From positions 124,001-188,000 of the forward strand of contig NZ_JACJHR010000006.1 of the NCBI RefSeq assembly GCF_014174495.1: a stretch of DNA of 64,000 nt, written 5' to 3'. This DNA comes from Amycolatopsis echigonensis. GTDB taxonomy: Bacteria; Actinomycetota; Actinomycetes; Mycobacteriales; Pseudonocardiaceae. The position numbers and the translations under genes were made by a program. Below, piece after piece: positions 1-7,762 of this stretch; within the stretch, counting starts at the first letter, position 1, and every line of letters begins with the position of its first letter. Under the pieces are notes generated by a model. The model worked only from the letters and a program-made list of their open reading frames with translations, had not been told where the DNA came from and made no database searches.

Positions 1-158
1 CCCGCGAGATCGAAGCCGGGGGAGTGTTCGTCAACGGGCTCACCGCTTCGTTCCCCGGCGTCCCCTTCGGCGGGACCAAGGATTCCGGCTACGGCCGCGA
101 GCTGTCGGCGCACGGGATCCGGGAATTCGTCAACGTCAAAACCGTCTGGCGGGCCTGA
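1..158 (+). CDS. Aldehyde dehydrogenase, C-terminal fragment
   Basis: Only the last 51 codons are present; the gene enters from the left edge and ends at TGA 156-158. The translation contains GGVFVNG, the [12 protein letters not shown] segment and a C-terminal EFVNVKTVW stretch, which is the classic end of NAD(P)-dependent aldehyde dehydrogenases, closest in style to succinate-semialdehyde dehydrogenases. The substrate cannot be told from this fragment. The catalytic Cys and cofactor-binding parts lie outside the window. The next gene starts 46 bases downstream in the same direction, so the two may be cotranscribed. Confidence 0.9.
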   Translation, partial: REIEAGGVFVNGLTASFPGVPFGGTKDSGYGRELSAHGIREFVNVKTVWRA

Positions 159-204
159 CCTGTCCTCGTTCCTGCCACTAGTCCACCGCGAAGGAGTTTC
201 AACG

Positions 205-516
205 ATGAAACCGGCACCGAAGATGCAGGCGGTGATGGTGCTCTACCATCTCGGCGAGCAAGGCCTGTGGGAGCACCATTTGTTCGGGGCGCTGCGACAG
301 CACTACCGCGACGCAGAACTGTCCGGGCTGCGCGAGGGCCTGGTCGGTCTGTCCACTGTGGGCTGGCTGGACGTGGTCGGGCAGCGCAGCCATCGCGGCC
401 ATCTCCTGCGCCGCTACGCGCTGGCCGCGTCCGCGAGGCGGCTCGTCGAGTACCAGCTCGACCTTCGGCGGTACCTGCCGGTCGAACTGCCAATCCCCGC
501 GGGGAGGCAAACATGA
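205..516 (+). CDS. Small winged-helix-like protein of unknown function
   Basis: This 103-residue protein starts at ATG 205 behind a clear AAGGAG ribosome-binding site. It is basic and mostly helical (LYHLGEQGLWEHHLFGALRQHY, then a likely two-stranded wing around residues 50-70), which looks like a small winged helix. I do not recognise a named family. Its stop codon overlaps the ATG of the DMT transporter gene (ATGA), so the two are translationally coupled. Judging from the context it could be a regulator or accessory factor of the transporter operon, but this is inference only. Confidence 0.7.
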   Translation: MKPAPKMQAVMVLYHLGEQGLWEHHLFGALRQHYRDAELSGLREGLVGLSTVGWLDVVGQRSHRGHLLRRYALAASARRLVEYQLDLRRYLPVELPIPAGRQT

Positions 517-1532
517 GCGCCTCAGGCTCTGCGGCCGACTTGGCCGAACGGTCCCGCCTGGCCGACGGCAAGAAGACCCGGATGGGGATGATCTACGCGA
601 TCCTCGCCGCTCCCGCGCTCGGCCTCGCCTTCGGCTTGCTGGGCTCGATCGTCTCCACCCCGCCGTTCGACCGGCAGCAGCCGACCGGCGCTTTCGCGCT
701 CGTCGCCGCGCTGCAAGTGCCGTTCGGCGTCCTGGCGATCGCGGTGTTCCTGCTCGTGACCGGAACCTGGCGCGACACCGGCCGGATCCTCGGGCACCGG
801 GTCAGCTGGTGGAACCTCTTCGTCGCGGTAGGCGGATTCGTGGGCGACCTGTGCTTCGCCGCCGCCTCCGGGCTGATCGGCGGCGCGCTCGCCGGGTCCA
901 TCGGAGCGCTCGCCGGCGTGGTGGGCGCGATCGTCGCGGCCGTGCTGTACCGCGAACGCATCCTGCGCGCCTCCACGGTGCTCGGCCTGGCCGCACTGGC
1001 CGTCGGGATCTGGCTCGCCGTCTCCGGCGGCGAACTCGGCGCGCCGACGCACGGCTGGTACTTCCTGGTCGGTCTGCTCGTCATCGTGGCCGCCGTGCTC
1101 ACCTGGGGGTTCGAGAGCTTCGCGATCACCGCGGGCACCGACCTCATGCCGCCGGAGAGCTTCCTGTGGTGGCGGGCGTTCCTCGAACTCCTCATCGCCG
1201 ACGTCCTGCTCGTCGTGCTGTTCCCGGAAGGACGGCGGATCGCGGCCGACGCCTGGGCGCAACCGCGGCTCGTGGCGATCGGAGCGGTGATCGGGCTCGG
1301 CTGGGCGATCTGGATGATCATGGGCTACTACATCGGGATCTCTTACGCGGGCGCGGTCCGCGGCGGCGTGCTCACCAACACTCTCGCGTTCTTCTTCATC
1401 GCGTTTTTCTCGCTCACCGTTTACGGGGCGCCGTTCAGCACGTACGTCATCGTCGGATCAGCCATCACCATCGTCGGCACGCTTTTCATCGTCACCGAAC
1501 CCAAAGCGCACCTTGCCCGGCTGCGCTCCTGA
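513..1532 (+). CDS. DMT-superfamily (EamA-like) membrane transporter
   Basis: A 339-residue, very hydrophobic protein with about ten predicted membrane segments in two halves, the hallmark of drug/metabolite transporters. Gly/Ala-rich helices such as LIGGALAGSIGALAG near the middle of the first half and a FESFAITAGTDLMPPESFLWWR loop between the halves are visible. A longer reading frame exists upstream, but ATG 513 is chosen because it overlaps the stop of the preceding gene as ATGA. A charged N-terminal stretch of about 25 residues precedes the first helix. The substrate is unknown. It is followed by two very small membrane proteins that may be accessory subunits. Confidence 0.85.
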   Translation: MSASGSAADLAERSRLADGKKTRMGMIYAILAAPALGLAFGLLGSIVSTPPFDRQQPTGAFALVAALQVPFGVLAIAVFLLVTGTWRDTGRILGHRVSWWNLFVAVGGFVGDLCFAAASGLIGGALAGSIGALAGVVGAIVAAVLYRERILRASTVLGLAALAVGIWLAVSGGELGAPTHGWYFLVGLLVIVAAVLTWGFESFAITAGTDLMPPESFLWWRAFLELLIADVLLVVLFPEGRRIAADAWAQPRLVAIGAVIGLGWAIWMIMGYYIGISYAGAVRGGVLTNTLAFFFIAFFSLTVYGAPFSTYVIVGSAITIVGTLFIVTEPKAHLARLRS

Positions 1533-1558
1533 ACCACCGCACCCAGAACGGAGACCAC

Positions 1559-1831
1559 ATGTCTGCCCGAATGTCCACATCGGACTCGACCGACGACGGC
1601 GCGCTCGCCGACGCGTACCTGCGCCGCAGCGCCCGCGCCAAGCTGCGCCGCCTCTCCGGGCTGATCGTGCTGTGCGCGCTTCTGCTCGCAGTCCTCGTGC
1701 TGATCTACGCCGAAGGCTGGTACTCCGGGCCGGGAGCCGGCGGCGCGGGCTGGGTGTTCGTCGGCATCGGCGTGGCGGCGGCCGCGATCGCGGCGGTCGT
1801 CATCGACATCGTCTACCGGAAGGAACTCTGA
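1559..1831 (+). CDS. Small two-helix membrane protein
   Basis: A 90-residue protein starting at ATG 1559, 27 bases after the transporter gene. It has a polar N-terminus rich in Ser, Asp and Arg, then two membrane helices (about residues 36-53 and 60-83) joined by a Gly-rich GPGAGGAG loop, and a short basic tail. No family is recognised. Its position in the same operon as the DMT transporter suggests a membrane partner of that protein. Length, codon use and tight spacing to the next gene (four bases) support it being real. Confidence 0.65.
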   Translation: MSARMSTSDSTDDGALADAYLRRSARAKLRRLSGLIVLCALLLAVLVLIYAEGWYSGPGAGGAGWVFVGIGVAAAAIAAVVIDIVYRKEL

Positions 1832-1835
1832 GATC

Positions 1836-1991
1836 ATGGCTTCTCCTGCCGAACCGCCGTCCGAGACCGTCGCCCATGATCTGCCGTTGCTCAACGCACG
1901 CCGCTGGGCGCTGGGATTCCTGGCCTTCGCGATCGTCCTCGCAGTCGTGTTCGCTGAGTTCCTGGTCGGTTTCGTTGCCCACGCGCACTGA
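1836..1991 (+). CDS. Single-helix mini membrane protein
   Basis: A 51-residue protein, too short for most gene callers. ATG 1836 lies four bases after the previous stop. The first 24 residues are polar and the rest is one membrane helix (FLAFAIVLAVVFAEFLVGFV) ending in a His-rich tail. Its third-position G/C matches its neighbours. Function is unknown; as the last gene of the four-gene transporter operon it may be an accessory subunit. Confidence 0.5.
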   Translation: MASPAEPPSETVAHDLPLLNARRWALGFLAFAIVLAVVFAEFLVGFVAHAH

Positions 1992-2075
1992 CCTGGGGCA
2001 CCGGACGGCGTGAGCGGGTTCCCGCGGCAGGCGCACGAACGACGAAGGCAAGTCGCAGGGCGTTACCATCGGCGC

Positions 2076-2708
2076 GTGGGCGACAACGTGTCGAATGAAT
2101 CGACGGAGCTGCTTTCGGTGCGCGAGGAGCAGCGGAGGATGACGCGGCAGCGGATCATCACCGCGGCGCGGCAGGTGTTCGAGGAGCGGGGGTACGGACA
2201 GGCGTCGATCGGCGACATCGCCAAGGCGGCGAAGGTCAACCGGGCGACGTTCTACCTGCACTTTACCAACAAGGCCGAGGTGTTCACCGAGGTCTACCGC
2301 GCGGTCCGGGAGGACCAGAGCGCGCAGTACTGGTCGCTGCTCGGGCGGGCGCTCGCCGAGGGCAAGGCGGCGAGCGTGCGCGCCTGGCTCGACGGGGCGC
2401 TGTCCTGGTGGGAGAGCCAGGCGGCGCTGCTGCCCGCGATCCACGAGGCGATGGCCAGCGACCTCGAGGTCGCGGCCCGGTGGAAGGACCAGATCGACCA
2501 GCTGGCCGGCGGCCTGGAGGAGTACTTGGCCCAGTTCCCGGAGGCCCGGCGCGAGGAGCGGCGGCTGCGGGTCGAACTGCTCATGGTGCAGCTCGACCAG
2601 GTGTGTTTCCGCGCGATCGTGCAGAAGGTGTTCGCGATCGAGCGGACGCAGCTGCTCGATGTGGTGACCGGGCTGTGGGTCGACGCGCTCGGGCTGGAGC
2701 GCGACTGA
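2076..2708 (+). CDS. TetR-family transcriptional regulator
   Basis: A 210-residue protein with an N-terminal TetR DNA-binding domain: QRIITAARQVFEERG followed by ASIGDIAKAAKVNRATFYLHF, the typical helix-turn-helix with the conserved FYLHF end, then a helical ligand-binding domain. GTG 2076 is chosen because a TACCAT -10-like hexamer ends seven bases before it, which suggests a leaderless transcript; GTG 2088 and ATG 2139 are alternatives. A CGACA-N3-TGTCG palindrome lies at 2081-2093, and three more copies sit at the two promoters downstream, so this protein probably represses itself and the catabolic cluster. The inducer is likely the pathway substrate or its CoA ester. Confidence 0.88.
   Translation: MGDNVSNESTELLSVREEQRRMTRQRIITAARQVFEERGYGQASIGDIAKAAKVNRATFYLHFTNKAEVFTEVYRAVREDQSAQYWSLLGRALAEGKAASVRAWLDGALSWWESQAALLPAIHEAMASDLEVAARWKDQIDQLAGGLEEYLAQFPEARREERRLRVELLMVQLDQVCFRAIVQKVFAIERTQLLDVVTGLWVDALGLERD
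2081..2093. promoter_or_regulatory. CGACA-N3-TGTCG operator at the TetR gene start
   Basis: A perfect 13-bp palindrome, CGACAACGTGTCG, immediately after the proposed start of transcription of the TetR gene. The same pattern recurs at 2742-2754, 5573-5585 and 5593-5605. Its position fits autorepression. Confidence 0.55.
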
Positions 2709-2735
2709 CCCGCACCTAGATCAACAGCTTGACGC

Positions 2736-2764
2736 TTGACTCGACACAGTGTCGTCCTTATTCT
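2736..2764 (+). promoter_or_regulatory. Sigma-70-type promoter with operator, MFS-mmgE transcript
   Basis: A -35 element TTGACT (2736-2741) and a -10 element TATTCT (2759-2764) are 17 bp apart. The spacer holds the palindrome CGACACAGTGTCG (2742-2754), exactly where a repressor would exclude RNA polymerase. The arrangement is the same as in the second promoter at 5587-5615. It serves the transporter gene that starts at 2913, leaving a leader of about 140 bases. Confidence 0.65.
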
Positions 2765-2912
2765 TCGGGGGACACCTGCGCCGGCAGTGAACGCGCAGGT
2801 CAGGCGAGTACGGCCGCAGCCCTGTGCGGCCTGCCCGCCTGGTGTCGAGGCGTCGACAGGGAAGACGCCGGTCTTCGCCCACCTGTCAACGATGACTCGG
2901 GAGCGTCCCCCT

Positions 2913-4253
2913 ATGTCCTCCAGTCCTGGCGTCTCCGCTCCGTCTCCGGCGCTGATGCGGCGCGTGGTCTTCGCGTCCGCCATCGGCAATACCGTCGAGA
3001 CTTACGACTACGCGGTCTACGGCTTCCTGACGGTCGTCCTTTCGAAACTGTTCTTCCCCGCGCAGCAGCCGGGTGTCGCGTTGCTGTCGGCCTTCGCGGT
3101 GTTCGGGGTCGCCTTCGTGGTGCGGCCGCTGGGCTCGCTGCTGTTCGGCTCGATCGCGGACCGGATCGGGCGCAAGCCCGCGCTGGTGGCCACGGTCGCG
3201 CTGATGGCCGGAAGCACGGCGGCGATCGGCGTGCTGCCGCCGGTGGCGTCGATCGGGGTGTGGGCGCCGATTCTGCTGGTGCTGTTCCGGTTGCTGCAGG
3301 GGCTCGCGGCGGGCGGCGAGTACGGCACGGCCATGACTTACGCCGCCGAGTTCACCCCGCGCGGCAAGCGCGGCGCGATGACCAGCCGCGTGCAGATCGG
3401 CAGCGTGGCGAGCCTGCTGCTGGCCGCGGGCTCGGTGCTGTTGCTGAGCACCCTCCTGACGCCCGCGGCGATGGCGAGCTGGGGCTGGCGGATCCCGTTC
3501 CTGCTGGCCCTGCCGCTCGGCCTGGTCGGGCTCTACATCCGTTCGAAGCTCGACGAGTCCCCCGAGTTCCGGGCGCTGGAGAACCGCACGCAGGTGCCCG
3601 CCTCTCCGGTCAAGGAGTCCTTCGCCGCGCACTGGCGGCTGATCGTGCTGATCTTCGGCATCGCCGCGTTCCAGCAGGTCGGCTACTACATCGCCTTCAC
3701 CTACGCGCAGGCGTACTTGATCCGTCTGGGTTTCTCGCAGTCGCAAGCCACTTTGGCCACGGTGATCAGCATTGCGGTGGCGGTCGTGCTGGTCGCGCTG
3801 GGCGGACCGTTGTCGGATCGGTGGGGCCGGTGGCCGATGCTGCTCGGGCTTTCCGCGGGCACCTTCGTGCTGGCCTATCCGCTGTTCATCGGGCTCTCCT
3901 CGGCGAAAAGCCTCGGCGCGGCCATTGCCATGACGGTGCTGCTCGGAGTCCTGCCCGCGCTGTACACGGCGGTGGCTCCGGCGTCCTACGTGGAGGTTCT
4001 TCCCGCGCGGGTGCGTGCCACCGTGTTCGCGGTCGGGTTCGCGTTGGCGGCGACGTTGCTGGGCGGTCCGGCGCTGTACGTCAGCCAGACGCTCGTGCAA
4101 GTCACCGGGGACAACCGCGCGCCCGCGCTGTTCCTGATGTTCGGCGCGCTGGTGAGCCTGGTCGCGGCGTTGTTCGTGCGGCGGGCGGCCAAGCGGGTGG
4201 TGGACTCGGAGCCGGCCCCGGCGGTCAGCGAGCGGTCTCGCGAAGGGGTGTGA
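2913..4253 (+). CDS. MFS transporter, metabolite:H+ symporter (MHS) type
   Basis: A 446-residue inner-membrane protein with twelve predicted helices. It has the MHS N-terminus (ASAIGNTVETYDYAVYGF), the loop 2-3 signature LFGSIADRIGRKPALV and a RLLQGLAAGGEYGTA helix, all typical of proton-coupled importers of organic acids or betaines. ATG 2913 is preferred over ATG 2892 because a GGGAG ribosome-binding site lies about eight bases upstream. It is the first gene of the catabolic cluster, four bases ahead of the MmgE/PrpD gene, and very likely imports the pathway substrate. The exact substrate is not readable from sequence. Confidence 0.88.
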   Translation: MSSSPGVSAPSPALMRRVVFASAIGNTVETYDYAVYGFLTVVLSKLFFPAQQPGVALLSAFAVFGVAFVVRPLGSLLFGSIADRIGRKPALVATVALMAGSTAAIGVLPPVASIGVWAPILLVLFRLLQGLAAGGEYGTAMTYAAEFTPRGKRGAMTSRVQIGSVASLLLAAGSVLLLSTLLTPAAMASWGWRIPFLLALPLGLVGLYIRSKLDESPEFRALENRTQVPASPVKESFAAHWRLIVLIFGIAAFQQVGYYIAFTYAQAYLIRLGFSQSQATLATVISIAVAVVLVALGGPLSDRWGRWPMLLGLSAGTFVLAYPLFIGLSSAKSLGAAIAMTVLLGVLPALYTAVAPASYVEVLPARVRATVFAVGFALAATLLGGPALYVSQTLVQVTGDNRAPALFLMFGALVSLVAALFVRRAAKRVVDSEPAPAVSERSREGV

Positions 4254-4256
4254 CCC

Positions 4257-5570
4257 GTGTTGCTCACCGATCTCGCTGAGCAACTCGACACCGCGGCCCC
4301 GGGGATCACCGGCGAACTGATCGACCAAGCCGGTACCTGTCTCCTCGACGCGCTGGCCTGTGCCTACGGCGGACGCGACCTGCCGTGGGCCAGGCAGGCC
4401 AGGGCGATCGCGGGCAGCGGCGACGCCACGATCTGGGCGACCGGCGGCCTGCGGAGCGGGCTCACGGACGCGGTGTTCGCGAATTCCGTTGCCTGCCACG
4501 CGTTGCTGCACGAGGACACGCATGCCGAAAGCCGCGTGCATCCCGGGACGATGGTGATTCCGGCGGCGCTGGCGATCGGGGAGCGGCTCCGCTCGCCGTT
4601 GCCCGCGCTGCTGCGGGCGATCGTGCTCGGCTACGAGGCGATCGCGCAGGTTTCGGCCGCGGTGCTGACCGAGGAGTTCGGCGCTCGCGGATGGCGGGCC
4701 AGCAGCGTGTTCGGTCCCTTTGGCGCCGCGGCGGCGGCCGCGCATTTGCTGGGGCTCAAACCGATCGCTGCCGCGCACGCGCTCGGTATTGCTGCCAGTT
4801 CCGCCGCGGGTCTGTGCCAGTGGGCGCGCGACGGGACCGCCGAGGTGTTCTTCCAGAACGCCGGAGCCGCGCGAGCAGGCGTCGTCGCCGCGTTGCTCGC
4901 GGGGGAGGGCGCGACGGGCGCGACGTCGGCGGTGGACGGGATTTTCGGCCTGCGCCAGGCATTCGGCGGTGCGCGTGGCGAAGCAGGACCGCCGGACGTC
5001 CGGCTGGATCGGATGGCGATCTCGCAGACGTTCTTCAAAGCGCACCCGTCGTGCGCCTTGACTCAGGAACCGATCGACGCGGCGATCTCCCTTGCTGCCC
5101 AAGGAATCGACCCCGCGCAGGTCGTCGAAGCGACGGTGCACACGTCCGGCGTGGCGGCCCGCTATCCGGGCTGTGCCAACGCGACTGCGCTGACCGCGCC
5201 GATTTCCCGGCAGATGAGCCTGCAGTTCGCCGTGGCGGCCGCGCTGACCGACGGCGAAATCAGTCCGGAACGCTATGCCGGAGCGCTCGATCCTGGGCTG
5301 GCCAAGCTGGCCGCGCGGATCTCCGTGGCGGTGGATCCGGTTGCGGACGCGGCTTTTCCGGCGCGCCGGGACGCACGCGTGACAGTCCGGCTCACGGACG
5401 GACGCGTCGTGTCCGCAGAAAGCTGTGAGCGGGTGCAGGTGTCCGTGATCGAGAAGTTCCGCTCCTACGCGGAGCCGGTGCTGGGCGCGGGGATCGACAC
5501 GGTCCTGCGGGCTGTCCGAGAACCCTTCTCCGGTACCGATTCCGCGGAGCTCGCCGCACATCTCCGCTGA
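4257..5570 (+). CDS. MmgE/PrpD family protein
   Basis: A 437-residue protein of the family that includes 2-methylcitrate dehydratase and cis-aconitate decarboxylase. The N-terminal helical domain (CLLDALACAYGG, VFANSVACHALLHEDTH, HPGTMVIPAALAIGE) and the later FFKAHPSCALTQEPIDAA motif are family hallmarks. The usual reaction is dehydration, decarboxylation or isomerisation of a di- or tricarboxylate. GTG 4257 is used, four bases after the transporter stop. It shares a transcript with the transporter and sits just before the second promoter, so it probably acts on an organic acid formed in this pathway. Confidence 0.85.
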   Translation: MLLTDLAEQLDTAAPGITGELIDQAGTCLLDALACAYGGRDLPWARQARAIAGSGDATIWATGGLRSGLTDAVFANSVACHALLHEDTHAESRVHPGTMVIPAALAIGERLRSPLPALLRAIVLGYEAIAQVSAAVLTEEFGARGWRASSVFGPFGAAAAAAHLLGLKPIAAAHALGIAASSAAGLCQWARDGTAEVFFQNAGAARAGVVAALLAGEGATGATSAVDGIFGLRQAFGGARGEAGPPDVRLDRMAISQTFFKAHPSCALTQEPIDAAISLAAQGIDPAQVVEATVHTSGVAARYPGCANATALTAPISRQMSLQFAVAAALTDGEISPERYAGALDPGLAKLAARISVAVDPVADAAFPARRDARVTVRLTDGRVVSAESCERVQVSVIEKFRSYAEPVLGAGIDTVLRAVREPFSGTDSAELAAHLR

Positions 5571-5572
5571 AT

Positions 5573-5615
5573 CGACAAGATGTCGCTTGACTCGACAGTA
5601 TGTCGTGTCTAATCT
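5573..5615 (+). promoter_or_regulatory. Promoter with two operators, hyuA operon
   Basis: A -35 element TTGACT (5587-5592) and a -10 element TAATCT (5610-5615) are separated by 17 bp. The spacer holds CGACAGTATGTCG (5593-5605), and a second palindrome CGACAAGATGTCG (5573-5585) lies directly upstream of the -35. Together with the sites at 2081 and 2742 this gives four copies of one operator. The hyuA ATG follows 35 bases after the -10. Confidence 0.68.
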
Positions 5616-5650
5616 GGCTCGCAGGCCGGGGGCCGTTCCACGGAAGGACA

Positions 5651-7762
5651 ATGACGTTGCGTTCCGAAGTCACGTTTCAGATCGGGTGCGACATCGGCGG
5701 TACATTCACCGACGTCGTCGCGCTCGCCTCGGACGGACAGTCCTATGCGGACAAGTCCGACACCGTCCCGGACGACCTCGCCGCGGGATTGCTTGCCACG
5801 CTGGAAAATCTCGCCGGTCGTGTCGGACTGCCGCTGCCCGGACTGCTCGCCGCGACCACGCGGTTCGTCAACGGCACGACCGTGGTGACGAACGCGGTCG
5901 CCGAACTGCGCGGCGCGAAGGTCGGCCTGATCACCACGCAGGGCTTCGGCGACAACCTGCTGATCGCGCGTTCGGCCCGCAACGCGCACCGCGATCACCA
6001 CAAGCAGCTCAGCCTTCCGCAGATCGTCGCCCGCGAGAACGTGCTCGAGGTGCCCGAGCGGATCGACCGCAAGGGCCGGGTCGTCGTTCCGCTGACCGAG
6101 CGGCGGGCGCGCGAGGCGGTGGAAGCGCTGGCGGCCAAGGGCGTCGATTCGATCGCCGTTTCCCTGTTGTGGGGCTTCGCGAACCCGGAGCACGAGGAAC
6201 TGCTCGCCTCGATCGTCGAGGCCGAGCATCCTGAGCTGTTCTTGAGCGTCGCGTCGCGGCTGCACCCGGTGATCCGGGAGTACGAGCGGACGATGACCAC
6301 GGTGCTCAACGCGTTCACCGGAATCCGGGTCGCCGAGTACACCGAGCGGATCGAGCGCGAGCTGGCGGCGCGCGGACTGCGCGAACCGGTTGCGTTCATG
6401 CAGGGTTTCGGCGGCACGTCGAGCGCGGCGGAAGCCCGGCAGCGCCCGATCACGCTCATCGACTCCGGTCCGGCGGGCGGCGTGATCGGGGCGCGGGCGC
6501 TGGCCGACCGGCTGGGCCTGAAGGACATCGTGACCGCGGACATGGGCGGAACGTCGTTCGACGTCTCGGTGCTGCGCGACGCGACCCCGAACGTGACCCG
6601 GCGGGTGATGCTGGGGGAGCGGTTCCTGACCGCGCTGTCCAAGATCGACGTGCTGCCCATCGGCACCGGCGGCGGCAGTATCGCGTGGCTGGATTCGCGC
6701 GGCGTTCCGCAGGTCGGGCCGCACAGTGCGGGAGCCGAGCCGGGGCCGATCTGCTACGGCAAAGGCGGCACGCGGCCGACGGTGACCGACGCGTCCGCGG
6801 TGCTCGGGCTGCTGGATTCCGGGTCCTTTCTGGACGGTCGCCGGTCGCTCGACACGGTCAGCGCCGGCGAAGCTCTCGCCCGCGAGATCGGGAAACCGCT
6901 GGGCGTGGACGCGGTGCAGGCCGCGGCGGCGGTGCACCGGATGGTGGTCGCGGACATGGGCAACGCCGTCCGCGCCGTGACGGTGGAGCGCGGACACGAT
7001 CCGCGCCGGTTCGCGATGGTGGCTTTCGGCGGCGCGCTCGGCCTGTTCGCCGCGGACATCGCCCGTTCGGTCGGCATCCGGCAGATCGTGATCCCGGCCG
7101 AAGCGGCGGTGTTCTCCGCGCGCGGCTTGCTTTCTAGCGACGACATGCGCACCCGCGCGCGGTCGGTGATGTGGCAAGGCGGCGGCGCCGATGCGGTGCG
7201 TACCGCGCTGAAGGAGCTTGACGCGGAACTGGTCGAGGCCTTGCACGCCGCGGGCTATGCGGACGACCGGATCGACATCCGCTGGGAGGGCGACTTCAAG
7301 TTCCTCGGCCAGCAATGGGAACTGCGGGTGCCGATCCCGCGCCGCGACGACTTCGGCGAAGCGGATCTGGTCGCGATCCAGGACGGATTCGCCGCGCGCT
7401 ACGAGCAGGAGTACGGCGAGGGCACGGCTTGGGTGGGCAGTCCGGTAGTTCTGATGTCGGTGCGGGTCACCGCGACCGGCCGGGTCGACTTCTTCGAACC
7501 GGCCAAGCAGGAGCCGACCGGCGACGTGGCAGAACCGGTCGGGCGCAGGCGGACCCAGCGGGCCGGACAGTCCGAAGTGGACGTCTACGACGCGCGGCGG
7601 ATCACCGCCGGGGCCAGGATTTCCGGTCCGGCGCTGATCGAACACTCGCTGACGACCGTCTCGCTGCCTGAGGGCTGGGAACTGAACGTGGACGGCTGGG
7701 GCAACTACCTGCTGACCGACACCGACCGGACGACCGGGCTCACCGGGGAGGAAACCGCATGA
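5651..7762 (+). CDS. hyuA: Hydantoinase/oxoprolinase family protein, A subunit
   Basis: A 703-residue protein of the HyuA/acetone-carboxylase-beta/5-oxoprolinase family. It opens with the actin-like ATPase phosphate loop GCDIGGTFTDVV, has the TTRFVNGTTVVTNAV segment, the central DSGPAGGVIGA and TADMGGTSFDVS motifs, and a C-terminal ATP-grasp-like region. Members use ATP to phosphorylate an amide or enol oxygen so that a ring can be hydrolysed or carboxylated. ATG 5651 is chosen because it lies downstream of the mapped -10 and behind GGAAGGA; a longer frame would begin inside the promoter. Its stop overlaps the hyuB start. Hydantoin, lactam or aromatic ketone substrates are all possible. Confidence 0.88.
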   Translation: MTLRSEVTFQIGCDIGGTFTDVVALASDGQSYADKSDTVPDDLAAGLLATLENLAGRVGLPLPGLLAATTRFVNGTTVVTNAVAELRGAKVGLITTQGFGDNLLIARSARNAHRDHHKQLSLPQIVARENVLEVPERIDRKGRVVVPLTERRAREAVEALAAKGVDSIAVSLLWGFANPEHEELLASIVEAEHPELFLSVASRLHPVIREYERTMTTVLNAFTGIRVAEYTERIERELAARGLREPVAFMQGFGGTSSAAEARQRPITLIDSGPAGGVIGARALADRLGLKDIVTADMGGTSFDVSVLRDATPNVTRRVMLGERFLTALSKIDVLPIGTGGGSIAWLDSRGVPQVGPHSAGAEPGPICYGKGGTRPTVTDASAVLGLLDSGSFLDGRRSLDTVSAGEALAREIGKPLGVDAVQAAAAVHRMVVADMGNAVRAVTVERGHDPRRFAMVAFGGALGLFAADIARSVGIRQIVIPAEAAVFSARGLLSSDDMRTRARSVMWQGGGADAVRTALKELDAELVEALHAAGYADDRIDIRWEGDFKFLGQQWELRVPIPRRDDFGEADLVAIQDGFAARYEQEYGEGTAWVGSPVVLMSVRVTATGRVDFFEPAKQEPTGDVAEPVGRRRTQRAGQSEVDVYDARRITAGARISGPALIEHSLTTVSLPEGWELNVDGWGNYLLTDTDRTTGLTGEETA

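Noticed and set aside
2886..5651. A 921-codon open frame on the minus strand opposite the transporter and MmgE genes
   Set aside because: Arg/His/Gln-rich low-complexity translation typical of a G+C-rich antisense shadow; the plus-strand genes are well supported.
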